64,000 bases of DNA from Heterodera schachtii (Eukaryota > Nematoda > Chromadorea > Rhabditida > Heteroderidae): the NCBI GenBank assembly GCA_023374025.1, contig SIJG01000001.1:5686328-5750327 (forward strand), read 5' to 3'. Under the pieces are notes generated by a model. That model was not told the origin of the DNA. It did not search any database and saw only the letters and a program-made list of their open reading frames with translations. The position numbers were made by a program, and so were the translations under genes. This document shows positions 13,001 through 24,848 of this stretch, piece after piece. How positions within the stretch are numbered: the stretch's first letter is position 1; each line of letters opens with the position of its first letter.

Positions 13001-16000
13001 ACCAGCGAAGAATGTGAAGCGATGTGCAAATGTAAGCCGAGGAAAAGCAACGCCAAAGTCGACGATGCTTTCCTTTCCCTGAGAACAGTTGCCCAAGTGC
13101 CGGGAATTCTTCGGCCCAAAAATGTTGTGGTGACAAACGCACGGGGAACATCAAAGGCACCGACAGTGCCACCCTCGACCGACCGGCAAAAGAGTGAAGA
13201 AGTTGGAGCAGTGCACGGAGAACAACCGCAAAATGGCAACGAAAGGCACAACACAGGTGGTGAGGAAGCGCAGCAGGAACAGCTGGGCCACGAAAATGAC
13301 CTTCCGCTGGCGAAAGCGGCTTCCATCGCGCAGACGGAAGACGCGGAAGGGGCGGTGGGAATGCCGGGACCAGCGCAAGCGATGTGCGGAGGGATAGCCA
13401 CGGGAGAGACTAAGTTCATTTGCTGCTCTTTAGTGCCGAAATGCCACCCGTCGCATTCCCCGGCTCCGCTGCCGCGCCCTCCGCGCCACCTCAGGCGCCG
13501 CCACCCTTGCCGCCGGCAATGGCCGCTAGCGCCCGTTACGCGCTGTCCTCCGCGTACGGTGCCCAACCGTTGCCCAAATTCCCGCAAAAAGTGCCCGACA
13601 ATTTGCCGCCAATGCTCGGCCCGTCGCCGCCCGCAGTGATCGATTATCAAACGGGCAAACGATGTAAGCCGAAAGAGAGGGATAATCCAATTACGAAGTC
13701 CATTCCCGACTCAGTTGACCAGCCCAAAGAGGCAGAAGCATCAGCAGCAGTGGTTGCTGCTTCTCCAACGGTTGCTGTCCAAGGACTGCCAAATCACGTG
13801 CCATCGAGCAAAGAGCAAAGCATTGGGGGGACGGACCCAAAAAGTGACCGAAAAGGCATAATGGCATTTGAAATGCATTTTTAAGGCTTCGGCGACGGCA
13901 TTTTGGAGTCATTCTCCAAAGATATGTTGGCGAACGGCCAAAACCAAGCGGAACAATCGCCGCACTCAATTCCGATGTGTCCGAACGGACTCAGTGCCAT
14001 GCGATACAAAGACGGTGACTCATTCTCGAATTTATCGACGGAAATGCCAACTTTGGTTTTGTGAAGGACGGCCGGTGATGTGTCTGCCGGGAATGAACCA
14101 ATGCCCGGCCAAGTCGGTGTGCTTCTTCAATGGCTTGGACTACTCGTGCTGCCCCAACGAGGACGACCCGTACGATCAGCACGTGTTCGGCGGTTACGAC
14201 GGCGAAGAGTTAAAGGTGGACAAATGGGAAAATGCAGACAGAAGAGTGATCGGGATAAGAGAGAGAAAGTGATCGAGGATCCATCAAAAATGTGATCAGA
14301 TTATTATCGGGGATTGGAGAAAGATCGATTCAACAAAAACAACAACAAAAAAGTCATTGGCCCGATCAGTGATCTGTCCGTCCCTATGAATTTTGTATGC
14401 CCCCCCTCTTTTTTCCCTTTGGTGGGGCCGTGCCAATGGAAATGCCGACAATTGAATGGATAAACTGTGTTTTAGCACGGCTACAAAAGCCAGCTGCAGC
14501 ACCACCACCCGCAAAACAGTTTCCTCCGTCGCCGTCTCCACCACCAGCACAGACGCGCCCGACGGAGCGGCCAGCAAAGCGCGACGGCCGCCTTTTCATT
14601 GGACAACGGTGCGACGGCACCCGCGGCGAGCCCATTGCGATTTGACGGTCAGTCAATGCCTATCAACAGTAACCCATTTTGTCACAACACTCGCCCTCCA
14701 ATACCGTACCCAATCTCACATAAGCGTTTTCTTTTCGATTCCGCAATAATACCGTAACACTTCTCCTACCGTACCTTGGCAACTTACAGACAAAGCACCG
14801 CCCGCGCGCATTAACCAAGCTGTTTTCCGGCAGCAAAGTCTGCTGAACGCCGCTTCCGCCGAGCTTAGTCCGTGCGTGCAGCCGCTTCGCCGCGGCAATT
14901 GTCAGGACGCGAGTCTGCGCTATTTCTACGACTTGGCCCTGGACCAATGCAGACTGTTCTATTTTTCTGGTTGCGACGGCAACGAAAATAACTTCGCCAC
15001 GTTGGCCGAGTGCGAAGTGCGGTGCAAAATTGGTACGGTAAAAAAGGGGGGAGGCGAGGGAAGCAGGACTGAATTGGCACTTGGACATTTGCTCGGCGTG
15101 CCAATTTCGGTTTTCCGTTGTGGCAATCTTCGATTGGTTTTTTCCTCAGGGTTTACTCCCAACTCGGCACCAGCCCAACAACAACAGCAGCAACAACAAA
15201 AAGTCAGCATTGGCCCTTGCCCCAGCGGCGAATTGCCCCTCGGGGGTAAAAATCCGGTGTTGTGCGGCGATCGGTCGGACTCAATCGGTTGTCCATCCGG
15301 CTTTTTCTGCGCCGATGGGCCCCCGTCGGTGTGCTGTCCCGGCCACAAAAGTGCCGCTTCTGTCGGCGATGTCCGACGAAAGCCATCCATTGGGACGCCC
15401 GGCGGTGCGGAAAAGCAATTGGAGGTCAATCCATCGGATGACGAGGAGGCAACGCCGACGACCGATTGGCCGCCAATCTGTCCGGACGGGTCGGACCCGC
15501 TAAAAAATAAAAGCGGCGAGATTATGGCATGCGGATCGGGCATCGAGATGGACGGACACGCGATGTGCACGCAGGGCTTCTTCTGCTCAATTAACAGGGA
15601 GAAAAATTGTACGAATGGCGGGAGAGGGGGGGGGGGGGGGGGGGGGGAGTGCCATGGGATTGGTAGGGAGCAATTGGGAAGGCATTGGCTCATGGGATTG
15701 GAATCTGAAATTGAAAATGCCAATGTGGACGGAGACAGAGAATGGTTAAGACAATTCATAATGCATGGGGAGGGTGCATAAGGGCCTGTGGGAAAAAGTG
15801 TGCCAAAATGAACGGGTGCCAAAGATTGGGATTCCATGACAAGGAAGCCGATGCCAAAAAATTGATTGCAGTGCGCATGTGTTGTCCGATAATGTCCTTG
15901 GGCAGCCAGCTGAGCAGTTCGGGCGAAATTGTGGCACCGCACTTCGGCATTCGCAGTCCCAACCCGGGCGAAGTGGTCGGCCAAGGGTCGGCCCCCTCCG

Positions 16001-17054
16001 AGCGAAAAGTGCCAAAGGGCACGGCGACAAACAAAGCGATTTTGGCAATGGCGGTGGGCTCAGCAGCCGAAGATACGAAAAGTAACGAACGAATGGAAAG
16101 GGGGAAAGCGTGGGCAATTGAGAAGAAAAAACATTGCCACTATTTAGAAGTGGGACAACACCCGTTGGATGTGCCGAGTCAGCCGGAGAGTTTGGCACGA
16201 GGAACAGCACCAGGTGGGAAGCGACGAGAAGAAGGTGGCGGGGGGGGGGGGACAATGTGGGATAAATGGGCGAGGGGGATTAATGGGGGGGGGGCACCAC
16301 GGGAATGGGCCGGATGAAATCGACTTCGAACTCGAGCCGTAACTCGGAAAATGCCTCTTTTCCGAGTCGAATCAGAAAGTGGCCAATTTTCTTTAACCGT
16401 GCCGCTTTTCCAACAGACTCACCGACTGAATTTGCCCATTTGCTTCTCGGTGGAAGCAAAGGCGGTGAGTGTTTGACTTAAATAAAAAAGGCACTAAAAA
16501 TCATTTAGCTTTTAAAAAATGTTTTTAAGGCGTGGCCAATGCGGCGGCGGAGCCGCGGGAGGGCGACATCGGAGCACAGGACCCATTTGAGGTGAAAGGA
16601 AGCAATGGCAAACCGAATGTGACCATCGTTGGCACTTTGCAGGTGAACAGACCATCCAAAAGGGACTCTTCAGTCCGAATTTTGTGCCGACTTCGCCCGA
16701 CCGAAGGTAGAGAAAGAATTCCATTTCTTACTTCTCTTTCTCTCTCCTCTTTCTCTTTCCCTTTCTCTCTCAGTCGCAATTTTAAATGCCATCCCCTAAA
16801 AAAGGTCGGCAATGTGCCGCAGGAGAACCGTCCCCGTCCTCCCATCTCCAATATTTCTTCGATGCCAAGGTTTGTTAGTGTCCCATGGCTTTGGCATCGA
16901 ACTGAATAATCCCCCCCCCCAGGAGAGGAAGTGCAAAGTGTTCTTCCACCACGGCTGTGGCGGAAATGCCAACCGTTTTGGCACGAGGCAACAGTGTGAG
17001 AGCAGATGTGGGAGCAGTAACAGCACCAACAGCAGTGGAAGGAGCAGACATTGA
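268..17054 (+). CDS. mlt-11: Giant secreted multi-Kunitz / thyroglobulin / lustrin-repeat protein (MLT-11-like), 5' partial
   Basis: Extracellular matrix or moulting-type protease-inhibitor protein. Eleven Kunitz (BPTI) domains can be read across exons: about 292-550, 1047-1395, 1748-2180, 2503-2660, 3007-3230, 3613-3965, 5240-5727, 12467-12690, 12725-13030, 14871-15032 and 16680-17010. Most show the GCxGNxNNF core and six Cys. One thyroglobulin type-1 domain lies at 679-891 (with CFCVD where CWCV is usual). Lustrin-type Cys modules ending in CC lie near 1400-1615, 13960-14150, 15205-15345 and 15475-15890. Proline/serine linkers and two enormous low-complexity exons separate the N- and C-terminal domain blocks. 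The last domain ends in a Ser/Asn-rich tail and TGA at 17052-17054. Splice phases agree where checked (896 to 1013, 7279 to 7585, 11928 to 12181). The architecture matches what I recall of C. elegans MLT-11. Orthology is inference; the multi-Kunitz identity is secure. The N-terminus is missing. Confidence 0.85.
4440..5727 (+). other. Proline-rich linker exons and Kunitz 7 of the multi-Kunitz gene
   Basis: An exon starting near 4719 begins with a CQECVC motif and runs into a Pro/Ala/Ser-rich linker; another near 5000-5260 continues this and supplies the first Cys (EICSQIL) of Kunitz 7. The exon at 5503-5590 follows, with APTCTRFVQRWFFN, and 5661-5727 supplies CAGNRNHFFS and the last two Cys. 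The core is CAGN rather than GCGGN, so it is a diverged but recognisable domain. The short exon(s) between 4069 and 4719 are not resolved. Confidence 0.65.
6017..7279 (+). other. Glu/Lys/Arg-rich low-complexity exon of the multi-Kunitz gene
   Basis: One 1263 bp exon: acceptor TTCAG before 6017, donor at 7280 (CG|GTGAGT). It opens Pro-rich, then becomes a highly charged E/K/R stretch with near-repeats of the type KEEEQRKRAKEEEEENRKR and of an ERREGRGGG-like unit (about 6750-7110). It is likely helical or disordered and is unlike the Cys-rich modules around it. Phase 1 at its end joins cleanly to the Gln-rich exon. Confidence 0.75.
7585..11928 (+). other. 4.3 kb Gln-rich giant exon of the multi-Kunitz gene
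   Basis: A single open exon of 4344 bp (about 1448 codons), starting after TTTTATTAG at 7584 and ending at GACCGG|GTGAG. The first half is imperfect short repeats built on GQQ, NQAVQGQQ and TNQPIQGQ. A charged E/K/R stretch follows (about 9900-10480), then four and a bit copies of a 40-residue repeat (10521-11035), then a Pro/Ser/Ala-rich end. The reading frame stays open on this strand throughout, and the phase matches both flanking exons (12181 onward continues in frame), so it is coding rather than an intron. Such a Gln-rich region suggests a disordered, cross-linkable or self-associating matrix segment (inference). Confidence 0.8.
10521..11035 (+). repeat. Tandem 120-bp (40-residue) coding repeat, about 4.3 copies
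   Basis: The word GTACAGGGAGAACAACCGC recurs (with one AACA/AAAA difference) at exactly 120-bp spacing from 10527, 10647, 10767, 10887 and 11007. Units are nearly identical at DNA level (for example AAAATGGGCAAAACACACAA in three of them), so the expansion is recent or homogenised. The period is a multiple of three and preserves the Gln-rich frame. Confidence 0.9.
12181..17054 (+). other. C-terminal block: Kunitz 8-11 and lustrin modules
   Basis: Exon 12181-12514 carries a P/S-rich linker and the start of Kunitz 8 (GPCRQFVPKW, P1 Arg), completed from 12577. Kunitz 9 (12725-13030) lacks its second and fourth Cys. A linker leads to a lustrin module (about 13960-14150; CLPGMNQCPAKSVCFFNG). Kunitz 10 is at 14871-15032 (GNCQDASLRYFYD, P1 Gln), followed by lustrin modules at 15205-15345 and 15475-15890. 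Kunitz 11 joins an exon ending LCRLRPTEG at about 16706 to QCAAGEPSP from 16806, then the GCGGNANRFG exon from 16922; all six Cys are present, with a longer loop between Cys 2 and 3. Confidence 0.75.
15619..15646 (+). repeat. Long poly-G run
   Basis: Nearly uninterrupted G run (about 18-20 G) inside an intron between two lustrin half-exons of the multi-Kunitz gene. It is a likely assembly and polymerase-slippage hotspot and a possible G-quadruplex former. Confidence 0.8.
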
Positions 17055-17507
17055 GGGGAAGATGGACAAAGACGACGCCCATAATTTAATTGCCCATTTA
17101 ATTATAATGCTAATTATTTATTGATTGATTGATTATTCAACGCTAATTTGACGCATTTGGACCCAAAAATTTGTGTGTAAATTATCGCTTTATTTGTGTG
17201 GACGAAGCGCCAAATATTTCAAATGAATTTTTCAATTCAATCAAATTATTGAAGCATTGTGAACGGATGAGAGAAATTTGAGCAAAGGGAAAGGGAAGGC
17301 AAAAGGGAAATGAAACGGTAAGCTACAGTAATCTGTAAGTCTGTTTCTACAGAGCACATCGTAAAGAAAGGAAGGACGGACGGCACAATGGGGAGAATGA
17401 ATGCCACTGCCATTACCACCATTCGGACCATCCCTATCATTATCACCATAATTAGGGTCATTAGCATCGCATTCTTTGGCACGTCGGTCGCCGCCGCCGC
17501 AGTTGGA

Positions 17508-20500
17508 TCAGTAATAGGGGTAGAAATGGGCATAGACGGACGTACGGGGCGCGGAACCGGAGCGAGCAGAGGAGTAATTATGGCTGCGCAACAGGTCCAT
17601 CTGCTTGACCGCCTGGTCAAGCTGGTAGCTGACCGTCGCGTATTTGTTGCGCAACTGATCAGAGGAGGGAGAAGTGACCAGGGAAAGGGAAGAGAGTGAC
17701 AGAAGAGGGGAGAAAGTGAGTGATCAGAGAAAATTAAAATGAGTATTAGGGAGAGTGATCAAAAAAGGGATCAGGCAAAAGAAAAGACTGTGAAAGGAGG
17801 CAAATGTTGCAAGCAAAAACCAACCCGATCGCGCTCGTATCGTTCTCGGGACAGACTCCGCTGGAGGCCGCCCACGTAGCTCTGAAGCAGGCGTGTCTCT
17901 CGGCCCCATAATTAGAAAAAAGACTTTTTTGAGGTATTTTTTAGGATTTGTATTTGTTCCTTTGAGAATATGGAAAAGTGCGGGTGGTTTTCAAATCAGC
18001 TGCTCTAAAAAGAAAAAAGGTCACAAAAGGTCCTGAAAAGGTCTCTTGGTCAGTGTCAAATTACTCTTTAATTGAGTCATTAATCCCTCTCTGTAAAATG
18101 CTTCGTTTGCCCCAGGGCTTATGACACTGTTGGGTGACCCATATTTCCAAAAAATGATCAAATCACTATAGTGCTAAAATGCTAGCCTGGTAGTTGGCGA
18201 GCGGTTTGTAGCCCACTTGGCCCCGGTTGGACGCGTAGTACAGCTCGTGACTGCTCGGCACGTTCCACTCGTAACGGCTGTGCAGTGCGTCCGCGTAGGA
18301 ATCCACGCGGGACATTCGGCCGGAGCCCAAATAATAGTCGATGCCACCACGAGAACTGGGCAAAATTAGGCAGAGAGTTACTCATTATCAACTGATTAGT
18401 CTCGGCTTTATCCGTTTTGAATTGGTGTTGAAGCTGGACTCAGACCAAACTTTTGTAGTATTAATGCCAAAAAGAGCCCTGCCTACTTACGCCGATCGGC
18501 TCAGTGCCAAGTTGCTGTTGTACACGGAGCTTCGGTGCAGCGACTGACTGCGAGCTAAGTCGTACTGCTTGGCTCCGTAGTTGTCAATGAACGAAACAAA
18601 TGAACTGGCAGCTGTCGGTGTTCGCGTGATGTAAGAGGAGGGCGGGGTGGAGTAATCGCGGGTGCGCAACGGGGCGGGGTATTGGGAGGCGAATCTGAGG
18701 GAGCACGGGGAGGGGAGAGAGTCAAGGGAACGGCAGGAGAGGAAAGCATAGGGGGGAAAAGCATTGGGGAAGAAAAGACTTTGGGGAAGAAAAGCATTGG
18801 GGAGGAAAAGCCTTTGGGAGGAAAAGCATTGGGGAGGAAAAGCTTTGGGGAGGAAAAGCATTTGAAAGCACGGGGAAAGGATGCCCTTTTATATAATTCA
18901 TTTTCGGTGGGAAAAGCACACAAATCAGCAGAAGAAGCGGATAAGAAATAGTGAGAGACCGGTAGAGAAACTCGACGGACCGGAAATAGTTGCGCGCTTG
19001 GCTTTGGGAACGGAGTGCTTGGCGGCGTTCCTAAACGAAACCATTGTTTTAATTAGGGAATTAATCGGGTGGCCAAATGGCGGACAATTCAAATTGGCTT
19101 TCGGCCAACTCACTCGGGTGCGAGAACGGGACCGCTCCAGCAGACGCGAAGTCGAATAGAGGGAGCTGGCGAAGGGGCCAGTGGCAACCATATCCTGAAA
19201 TTTGAAGGGCATCAATCAGTGGGGGGGGGGGGGAGAACGGCGCGAAAAGCAATACATCAAAAAAGGCAGTGTAAGCGGCAGGGGCAACGGGCGGCTCACC
19301 AACAGTGTACTGTAATGGGGGCAGGTATACAGTAGATAAAAAGGCCAAAAGGGACTCGGCCTCCGCCTATACCTCGTTACGGTACTTGCTGCTCTGGTCC
19401 ACCCATGGTGAGTGTGGCTTGTACGTCTCTCGTTCCTATGCATGGTAAAGTGACTATTAATTGATGTTTACAGTGTATGATTACGGTAATACCGCGGGGG
19501 AATACGATGAGAAGGAAGTGGCGGTGGGCAGTCGCGCGGGCTGAGCCTCCCGCACGATGTCCTGGTCGTACGGCATGTAATCCCTCGAGACGGGCTCCCT
19601 TCGCTGGATCTGTGCCGTTCGTTGCATTGCAATTGGGCGTCGCTTCGTCAGACTTACCGGAGACGGCGAGCGTTCCGGTCGCGGTGGGCCTGGCGGCGCT
19701 TCAATTTCCTCATCTCCCGCCGCTTCCGGTTGCTCTTCTGCGCGTGCCTCCGGCACAGCTTCCGCGTCTGATACGGCAGGTGCTTCCTCAACCTCAACCT
19801 CCGATTTGGGCTCCTCCTCCCCGGCCGGCTTCTCCTCTTCCTCCGCCTTCTCTGCCGGCTCGGCCTCCGATTTCTCCTCCGGCACTTCGTCCACAGTTTC
19901 GGCCGCCACCGCTGACACTTTCCGTTCCGCGTCCGTCCCATCCTCGCCCTTGTCCCAGCTGGTCATGCGCTTCCATCTGTCAATATGTGATCCGTCAGCG
20001 GGAAAGGCAGCAGTAACGATTATCATTCCGAGAAAAGCGATTAATCAACAGATTCAAATTCAAAATTTTCCATATTGAAACAATTCTCCGTTCATTTTTC
20101 ATTGGCATTTCCTCTTACCTCCCTGAACAATTTGTTGGCATTTCCCTCCCCTCCGATTGATTTAATCCGATCATTCTCCCCGATCAGTTTGTTTCCCATT
20201 GACATGGCATTTCCCCTATTTCCCACTGATCAATTGTTCGTTCCTTTTCCCATGCCATTTCCTCCTCCCCTCCCCTCTCCGATCACCTCGACTCTTCCTC
20301 CTCCCTTTCGCGCATCCGTGCATCGAAGCTCTCCTGCCGCTGCTTCTCCTCCTCCTCTTTCGCTGCTTCTCCCTCATCTTCCACTTCGACTGCTTTTCTG
20401 AAATGATTCGTCTCTTTTTTCAATTTTATTTCGATCGTCGCCGATCAGCTTAAACTTTTGCGTTTACTTTGGCGATTTCGGTGACTTTGGCGTCCGTGGC

Positions 20501-22160
20501 GTCCGAGGGCTTCTCGGCGATTTCGTTCTGATACTTCTTCCACTTCTGCCGCTTTTGACTGACAATACTTCGTCTTCGAAAGTGCTAACAAATAAACGCA
20601 CAATAAGACAGTGAAATAGCAAAAAATTCTGTTGTTTTGGGCATCAATTTGCCCAAATTCCCAAAAATTGCCCGGTTGAAAACATCGGTAAATGTTCGCT
20701 ATGGCTCACGTTTTCTTCGTCGACGCGGCACTTTTCGGCGTCGTTGGCACCGGCGAAACTGCCACAGGTGAAACTGAATGATTGCGATGAAAAAATGGCA
20801 GATGGATGACAAATGGTCAAAAAGTGTCGGCCATTTGTCCTCTCACCGACACTCGGCGCCTTTCTGCTGCCCGTAACACTCGCCACGTCTTCCGGCACTT
20901 CTTCCGCCTGTTCCACCTCCACCTCCACTTGCTGCACTTCGTCCAATTCGTTCGGCGTGCGCGGCCGTCCCCTGGGCGGTGCCTAAAGGGCGATTAAAAA
21001 TTTAAAAGTAAAGCCGAAAAGACAGCACGGATTATTATTGGCACAAATTGACTCTGTGGGATAATTTGGCATTGCGCAAATTATTTGTGAACTTTTTGAC
21101 TTTCTTAAGCCTATTTTGGTAGGACTGAAAGTGCGTCCACCTGCAGTTCAAACTTTTGCTGTTCGTCCTCCGTTTTCGGCTCGTCGCCTTCCGTCTCAGC
21201 GGGCGTTTCCTCGGGCGCCTCCGTTTCCGACTCCGCCGGAGGCGCCTCCTCCTCCACCGCCGGTGGCTCCGCTTCGGCCGCCTCCTCCGCGGGCGGCGCT
21301 TCTTCTTCTGCCACCTCTTCGCCTCCGACGTTCTCCACGGGTACCTCAACGGCGCCTTCCTCGTCTTGCGCTTCTGCTGCGTCCGCTTCCGGTTGTTCCG
21401 CTTCCTCCGCCTTTTCCGCCTCTTCCGCGGACGGTGCCTCGGCCGCCTCTTCGTCGTACACATCGACCGGAATTTCGGCCGCTGCGCTGTCTTCTTCCTT
21501 TTCTGGCGCCTCATTTTCTTCGCCTTCCTTCTGTTGCTGCTGAAAGGACCAAAACATGCGCAACAGAACGGCACGAATTTATGCCGAGGAATTTTAAATT
21601 AAAATTTGGGCGATTTTTGAATTATTTTTAAAATATTGTAAAATTTAATTATTTGTCGCTCCTTCCGTTCGGCGCCGCGTGCCATAAAATCACGGCACTT
21701 TTTTCTTTAAATTTGGTGTCGAAATGGGTTCCAATCGCCTCCCCCCCCCCCACAAAAAGGACCTCAATGTCGTCGATGCCCTCCATCGATGTGGTCATTG
21801 GGTCTTCGTTTGTTATGTCGGGCACCTGTGATCAGCAACAGTTGAATAAATTGGACGAAAATTGATAAAAAAAAAAAGAAAATCAATTTTAGCACAAAAA
21901 AAGAAATGGGAAACAATTGCCAAAAATAATGTGCGCAGCTCAGAAAAAGAGAACACTTGTCAAGATCAGCAGGACAAAATAAACAAAGCTTTTCGTTGAT
22001 CGAATCCCTCGAGAGCGAAAGAGGAAAAAGACCTTTTTGCTCACTATGTCCCACTATTTCTCTTTATGTGATCACTTTTTCATTGCTTTCTTTGTCAGAG
22101 AGAACCACCCGATCACTCTCCTTCTCTCTCTCACTCTCTATCCCCGCCTTCCTCTTCCCT

Positions 22161-22203
<43 letters not shown>

Positions 22204-22260
22204 ATCCCCGCCTTCCTCTTCCCTCTCTCTCTCTCTCTCTCTCACTCTCTATCCCCGCCT

Positions 22261-22327
<67 letters not shown>

Positions 22328-23119
22328 TTTTACTAAGAATCTGAACAGAGCAAAGGGTACCTCACCCGGGGATAAAGCAAAAGAGGAAAAGCCGCGAAGT
22401 TGCTATTAAACTTGAGAAAAGGAGGGAGAGGAGAGAAAAGGGACTAGAGAAACAGAGAAAGTGAGACAAAGGAACAGAGAGAGAGAAAGAGAGAGACAAA
22501 CGTAGAGAAATAAATTCCGAATAAAATGGGTGGAGATCAAAAAAAATCATTGACTTTATTTAAAAATTTTCGCTTACCAAATCTTCAGTTTTGTCGTCTG
22601 CCGCCGCTTCCTTTTCGACACTTTCATTCGCTGCTGTTTCTGAATGAATTCAATCATTGTAATTCCGTGCCCTCTTCCCTTCCCTTCTGTCACTGATTAT
22701 TTCCTCTGATCGCTTTTGTGTCCCTCCCTTTTCTCTGCCCCGGGAATGGTCCACAGGTTATGAGAAGCACGAAAGTAGCGTTTTTTGATTTTGGTACATT
22801 TCTGATTTTGTTGGGTTTCTCTTAAGATGCCCCCTTTCCTCTCCTCCGTCCCTTCCCCTTCCTCTCCGCTTTTCTTCCTTCCCCTCCCCTCTCCTTTCTG
22901 CTCTCCTCCCCTCCTTCCCCTTCCCTCTCCTTCCCCTCCCTTCCCTCCCCATTGATCACCTTCTCCGCCTCCCTCTGCCTCGGCTTCACCCTCTTCCAGT
23001 TTGATGCCCTTCTTCACCAGCGTGGCCTCCTCTTCCTCCGCCCCGTCGCCTGTGCCGTCGTCCATCTTCTGTACCTCCAATTCCACTTCTCCCTCCGCGA
23101 CTCCGTTAGTCAGCGCCAT
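17508..23119 (-). CDS. Acidic, Ser/Pro-rich coiled-coil protein, function unknown
   Basis: Not recognised. The predicted start is at 23119 (MALTNGVAEGEVELEVQ), opening very acidic. Exons follow at about 22578-22640 (ESVEKEAAADDKTEDL), 21770-21830 (VPDITNEDPMTTSMEGIDD), 21129-21540 (Glu/Ala/Pro-rich), 20870-20981, 20715-20765, 20460-20587 (Ser-Pro-Arg/Lys repeats), 20294-20388 (EEEEKQRQESFDARMRERE), 19667-19980 (RWKRMTSWDKGEDGTDAE, then E/A-rich) and 19490-19600. After these come Tyr/Ser/Arg-rich exons at about 19137-19193, 18490-18700, 18186-18360 and 17820-17900. The last exon gives QLDQAVKQMDLLRSHN and ends at TGA 17508-17510. Exon phases agree across 20468-20388-19980. The composition (acidic N-terminus, basic SP repeats, short coiled coil, Tyr/Ser-rich C-terminus) suggests a cytoskeletal or sarcomere-associated protein, but no domain supports a name. 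It is convergent with the multi-Kunitz gene (454 bp between stops). Confidence 0.6.
18745..18866 (+). repeat. Minisatellite of about 15 bp, GGGGA(A/G)GAAAAGCATT
   Basis: Seven or so imperfect tandem copies of GGGGAGGAAAAGCATTT-like units, in an intron of the minus-strand acidic protein gene. Confidence 0.8.
22118..22325 (+). repeat. (CT)n microsatellite with an embedded 3-copy minisatellite
   Basis: Long CT runs, the last about 60 bp (22267-22322), are separated by three copies of a TATCCCCGCCTTCCTCTTCC-like unit at about 22140, 22203 and 22250. It lies in an intron of the minus-strand gene. Reading frames through it are simple-repeat artefacts. Confidence 0.9.
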
Positions 23120-24344
23120 TTGAAATGGAATAAACAAACGGATGGAAAGAAGAGCACCAAAAAGGGAAAATGATCAGAAGCAGTGTTGAGGGGAAAGTGA
23201 TCGGAAAGACAGACAATGGCAAAATGAGTTGGGAACACCGAACAATGGGCGGTGGGAGGGGGGGGGGGAGGGATTAGCCTTGTGATGGGATAAATCAACG
23301 GGGAGGGGGGAGGGGGGGGGGGGGTGATCGGAAGGGTGGGCAAAGAAAGGCAAAGCGATCATTCTCCGCCGGGTCAAAAAAGAAATTTGTTCGCTGTTTG
23401 AGGCCGTCGATCGAAGTGAAAAATCACATCTTTCAACAGGGCATGAGCTCAGCCCAACAACCAATCGGCGGAAGAGCGGAACGGCGAATGAGTTTAAATT
23501 CCGTTTAAATTCCTCGTCGCTAAAACCGACCCATCCGTACGTCCGTTTCACTCATTTTCCATGCCATCAAAGCCATCCCCCGGGGCACACACAAAAAGGC
23601 AATAAGAAGCATCAATCAGCAGATCCGGGGGCAAACAGCCGCTCACTCAAAGATGGACAAAGCCAACGGCAGCAGCAAAGTTTCTCTCCCCCCCCGCCCC
23701 TCTGCTGTTCTAACGCCCACTCATCTCTTCCCCTCCTCAAACACTGACAGGTGATTTCCCCCCCCCCCCCTCTCCCTCTTCCGATCGATTCTCTTCGGGA
23801 TGGGGAAAAGCTGCTGGAAGGGTGAATAGGGACAACTGCTTGATCAGTTCGGCGGGTGAAAGAGCGAAGGAAAGTGAGGGGGGGGGGGGGGGGGGTGACC
23901 CGAAATCCGATACGATACCATTACCATTCTCTGTTCCCCCCCCCCCCAGTCTCAGAATGGTAATAAATGCGTATTTATTTATTTATTTAATATTTTTGTT
24001 TTGTTTGGTATTATTTGCTGTTGTTTCCCTTAATTTCGGCAAAACACAAAATAAAAAAAGAATGGAAAAAAGCTAAAAAACGAAGGGGAAGAAACAGTTA
24101 AACGAAAAGTATAAGAAAAATATGAAAAATGAAGGAACAGAAGAAGAAGAGGAAAGTGACCATTAGTTAAAGGAATAAATAGAACAAATTGTATCGTATT
24201 TTTTCTATTGTATTACGGTATTTTTTCTATTGTGTTACGGTATTTTCTCTACCAGAATGTCCCTCTCCAATTAAATACCCTTTTGGGAGGGGTTGAACAA
24301 TACAAAGCACGGGCATTCAAATAGAGAGAATACGGTATTAGGGT
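23120..24344. other. Non-genic stretch upstream of the acidic protein gene
   Basis: No coding exon supported. It contains several G or C homopolymers (near 23258, 23311, 23760, 23880 and 23937) and AT-rich sequence with a repeated TTTTCTATTGTATTACGGTA-like phrase around 24197-24245. The promoter of the minus-strand gene should lie in the left part. Confidence 0.5.
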
Positions 24345-24848
24345 GTTGAAAAAGGGTGCTATGACGAAGCGAAAAAAGTATGCGTGTGGCGAAGCGAAAA
24401 AAGTATGAGTGTGGGGTGATCGGAGGGGGCGGGTCATTTCAGTACCGAATAATGATTTTAATTAATTAATAATATAATTATTTGGTTCTTTTCTGTTTTG
24501 TGACCCCCCCTGAAATTTTCAAATAAAAAGTCTTTTCTAGGGTAATTTGTGGCGCTGATCACGAATATGACCTTTATTTTGCAAAATTCCGAATCCCGAA
24601 CCCGAATTCGAACAAAAATTCTACCTTCATAAATTACAAAGAAAACATATTTTTAGGGGTTTTCGAGGTCGCTGAAGACGGATGTGACATCCATTTTGAC
24701 CTATTAAAACTCTAACACAAACAAAAAATTGATTTTTGGTAATAATAGGGATGGTACCTCATTTTCGAAAAAGAATTTTTTCAGTACCGAAAAAATAATA
24801 AACGGGAAATAACAATTTAAAAGCTAACTTTCGCAAAAGGGAGCATGC

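Noticed and set aside
16625..16710. Loss of a Cys in Kunitz 11 under one exon reading
   Set aside because: Reading 16532-16706 as one exon and joining in phase to 16806 restores both N-terminal Cys of the domain.
22037..22409. Ser/Leu-rich frames through the CT repeat
   Set aside because: Microsatellite translation, no biological support.
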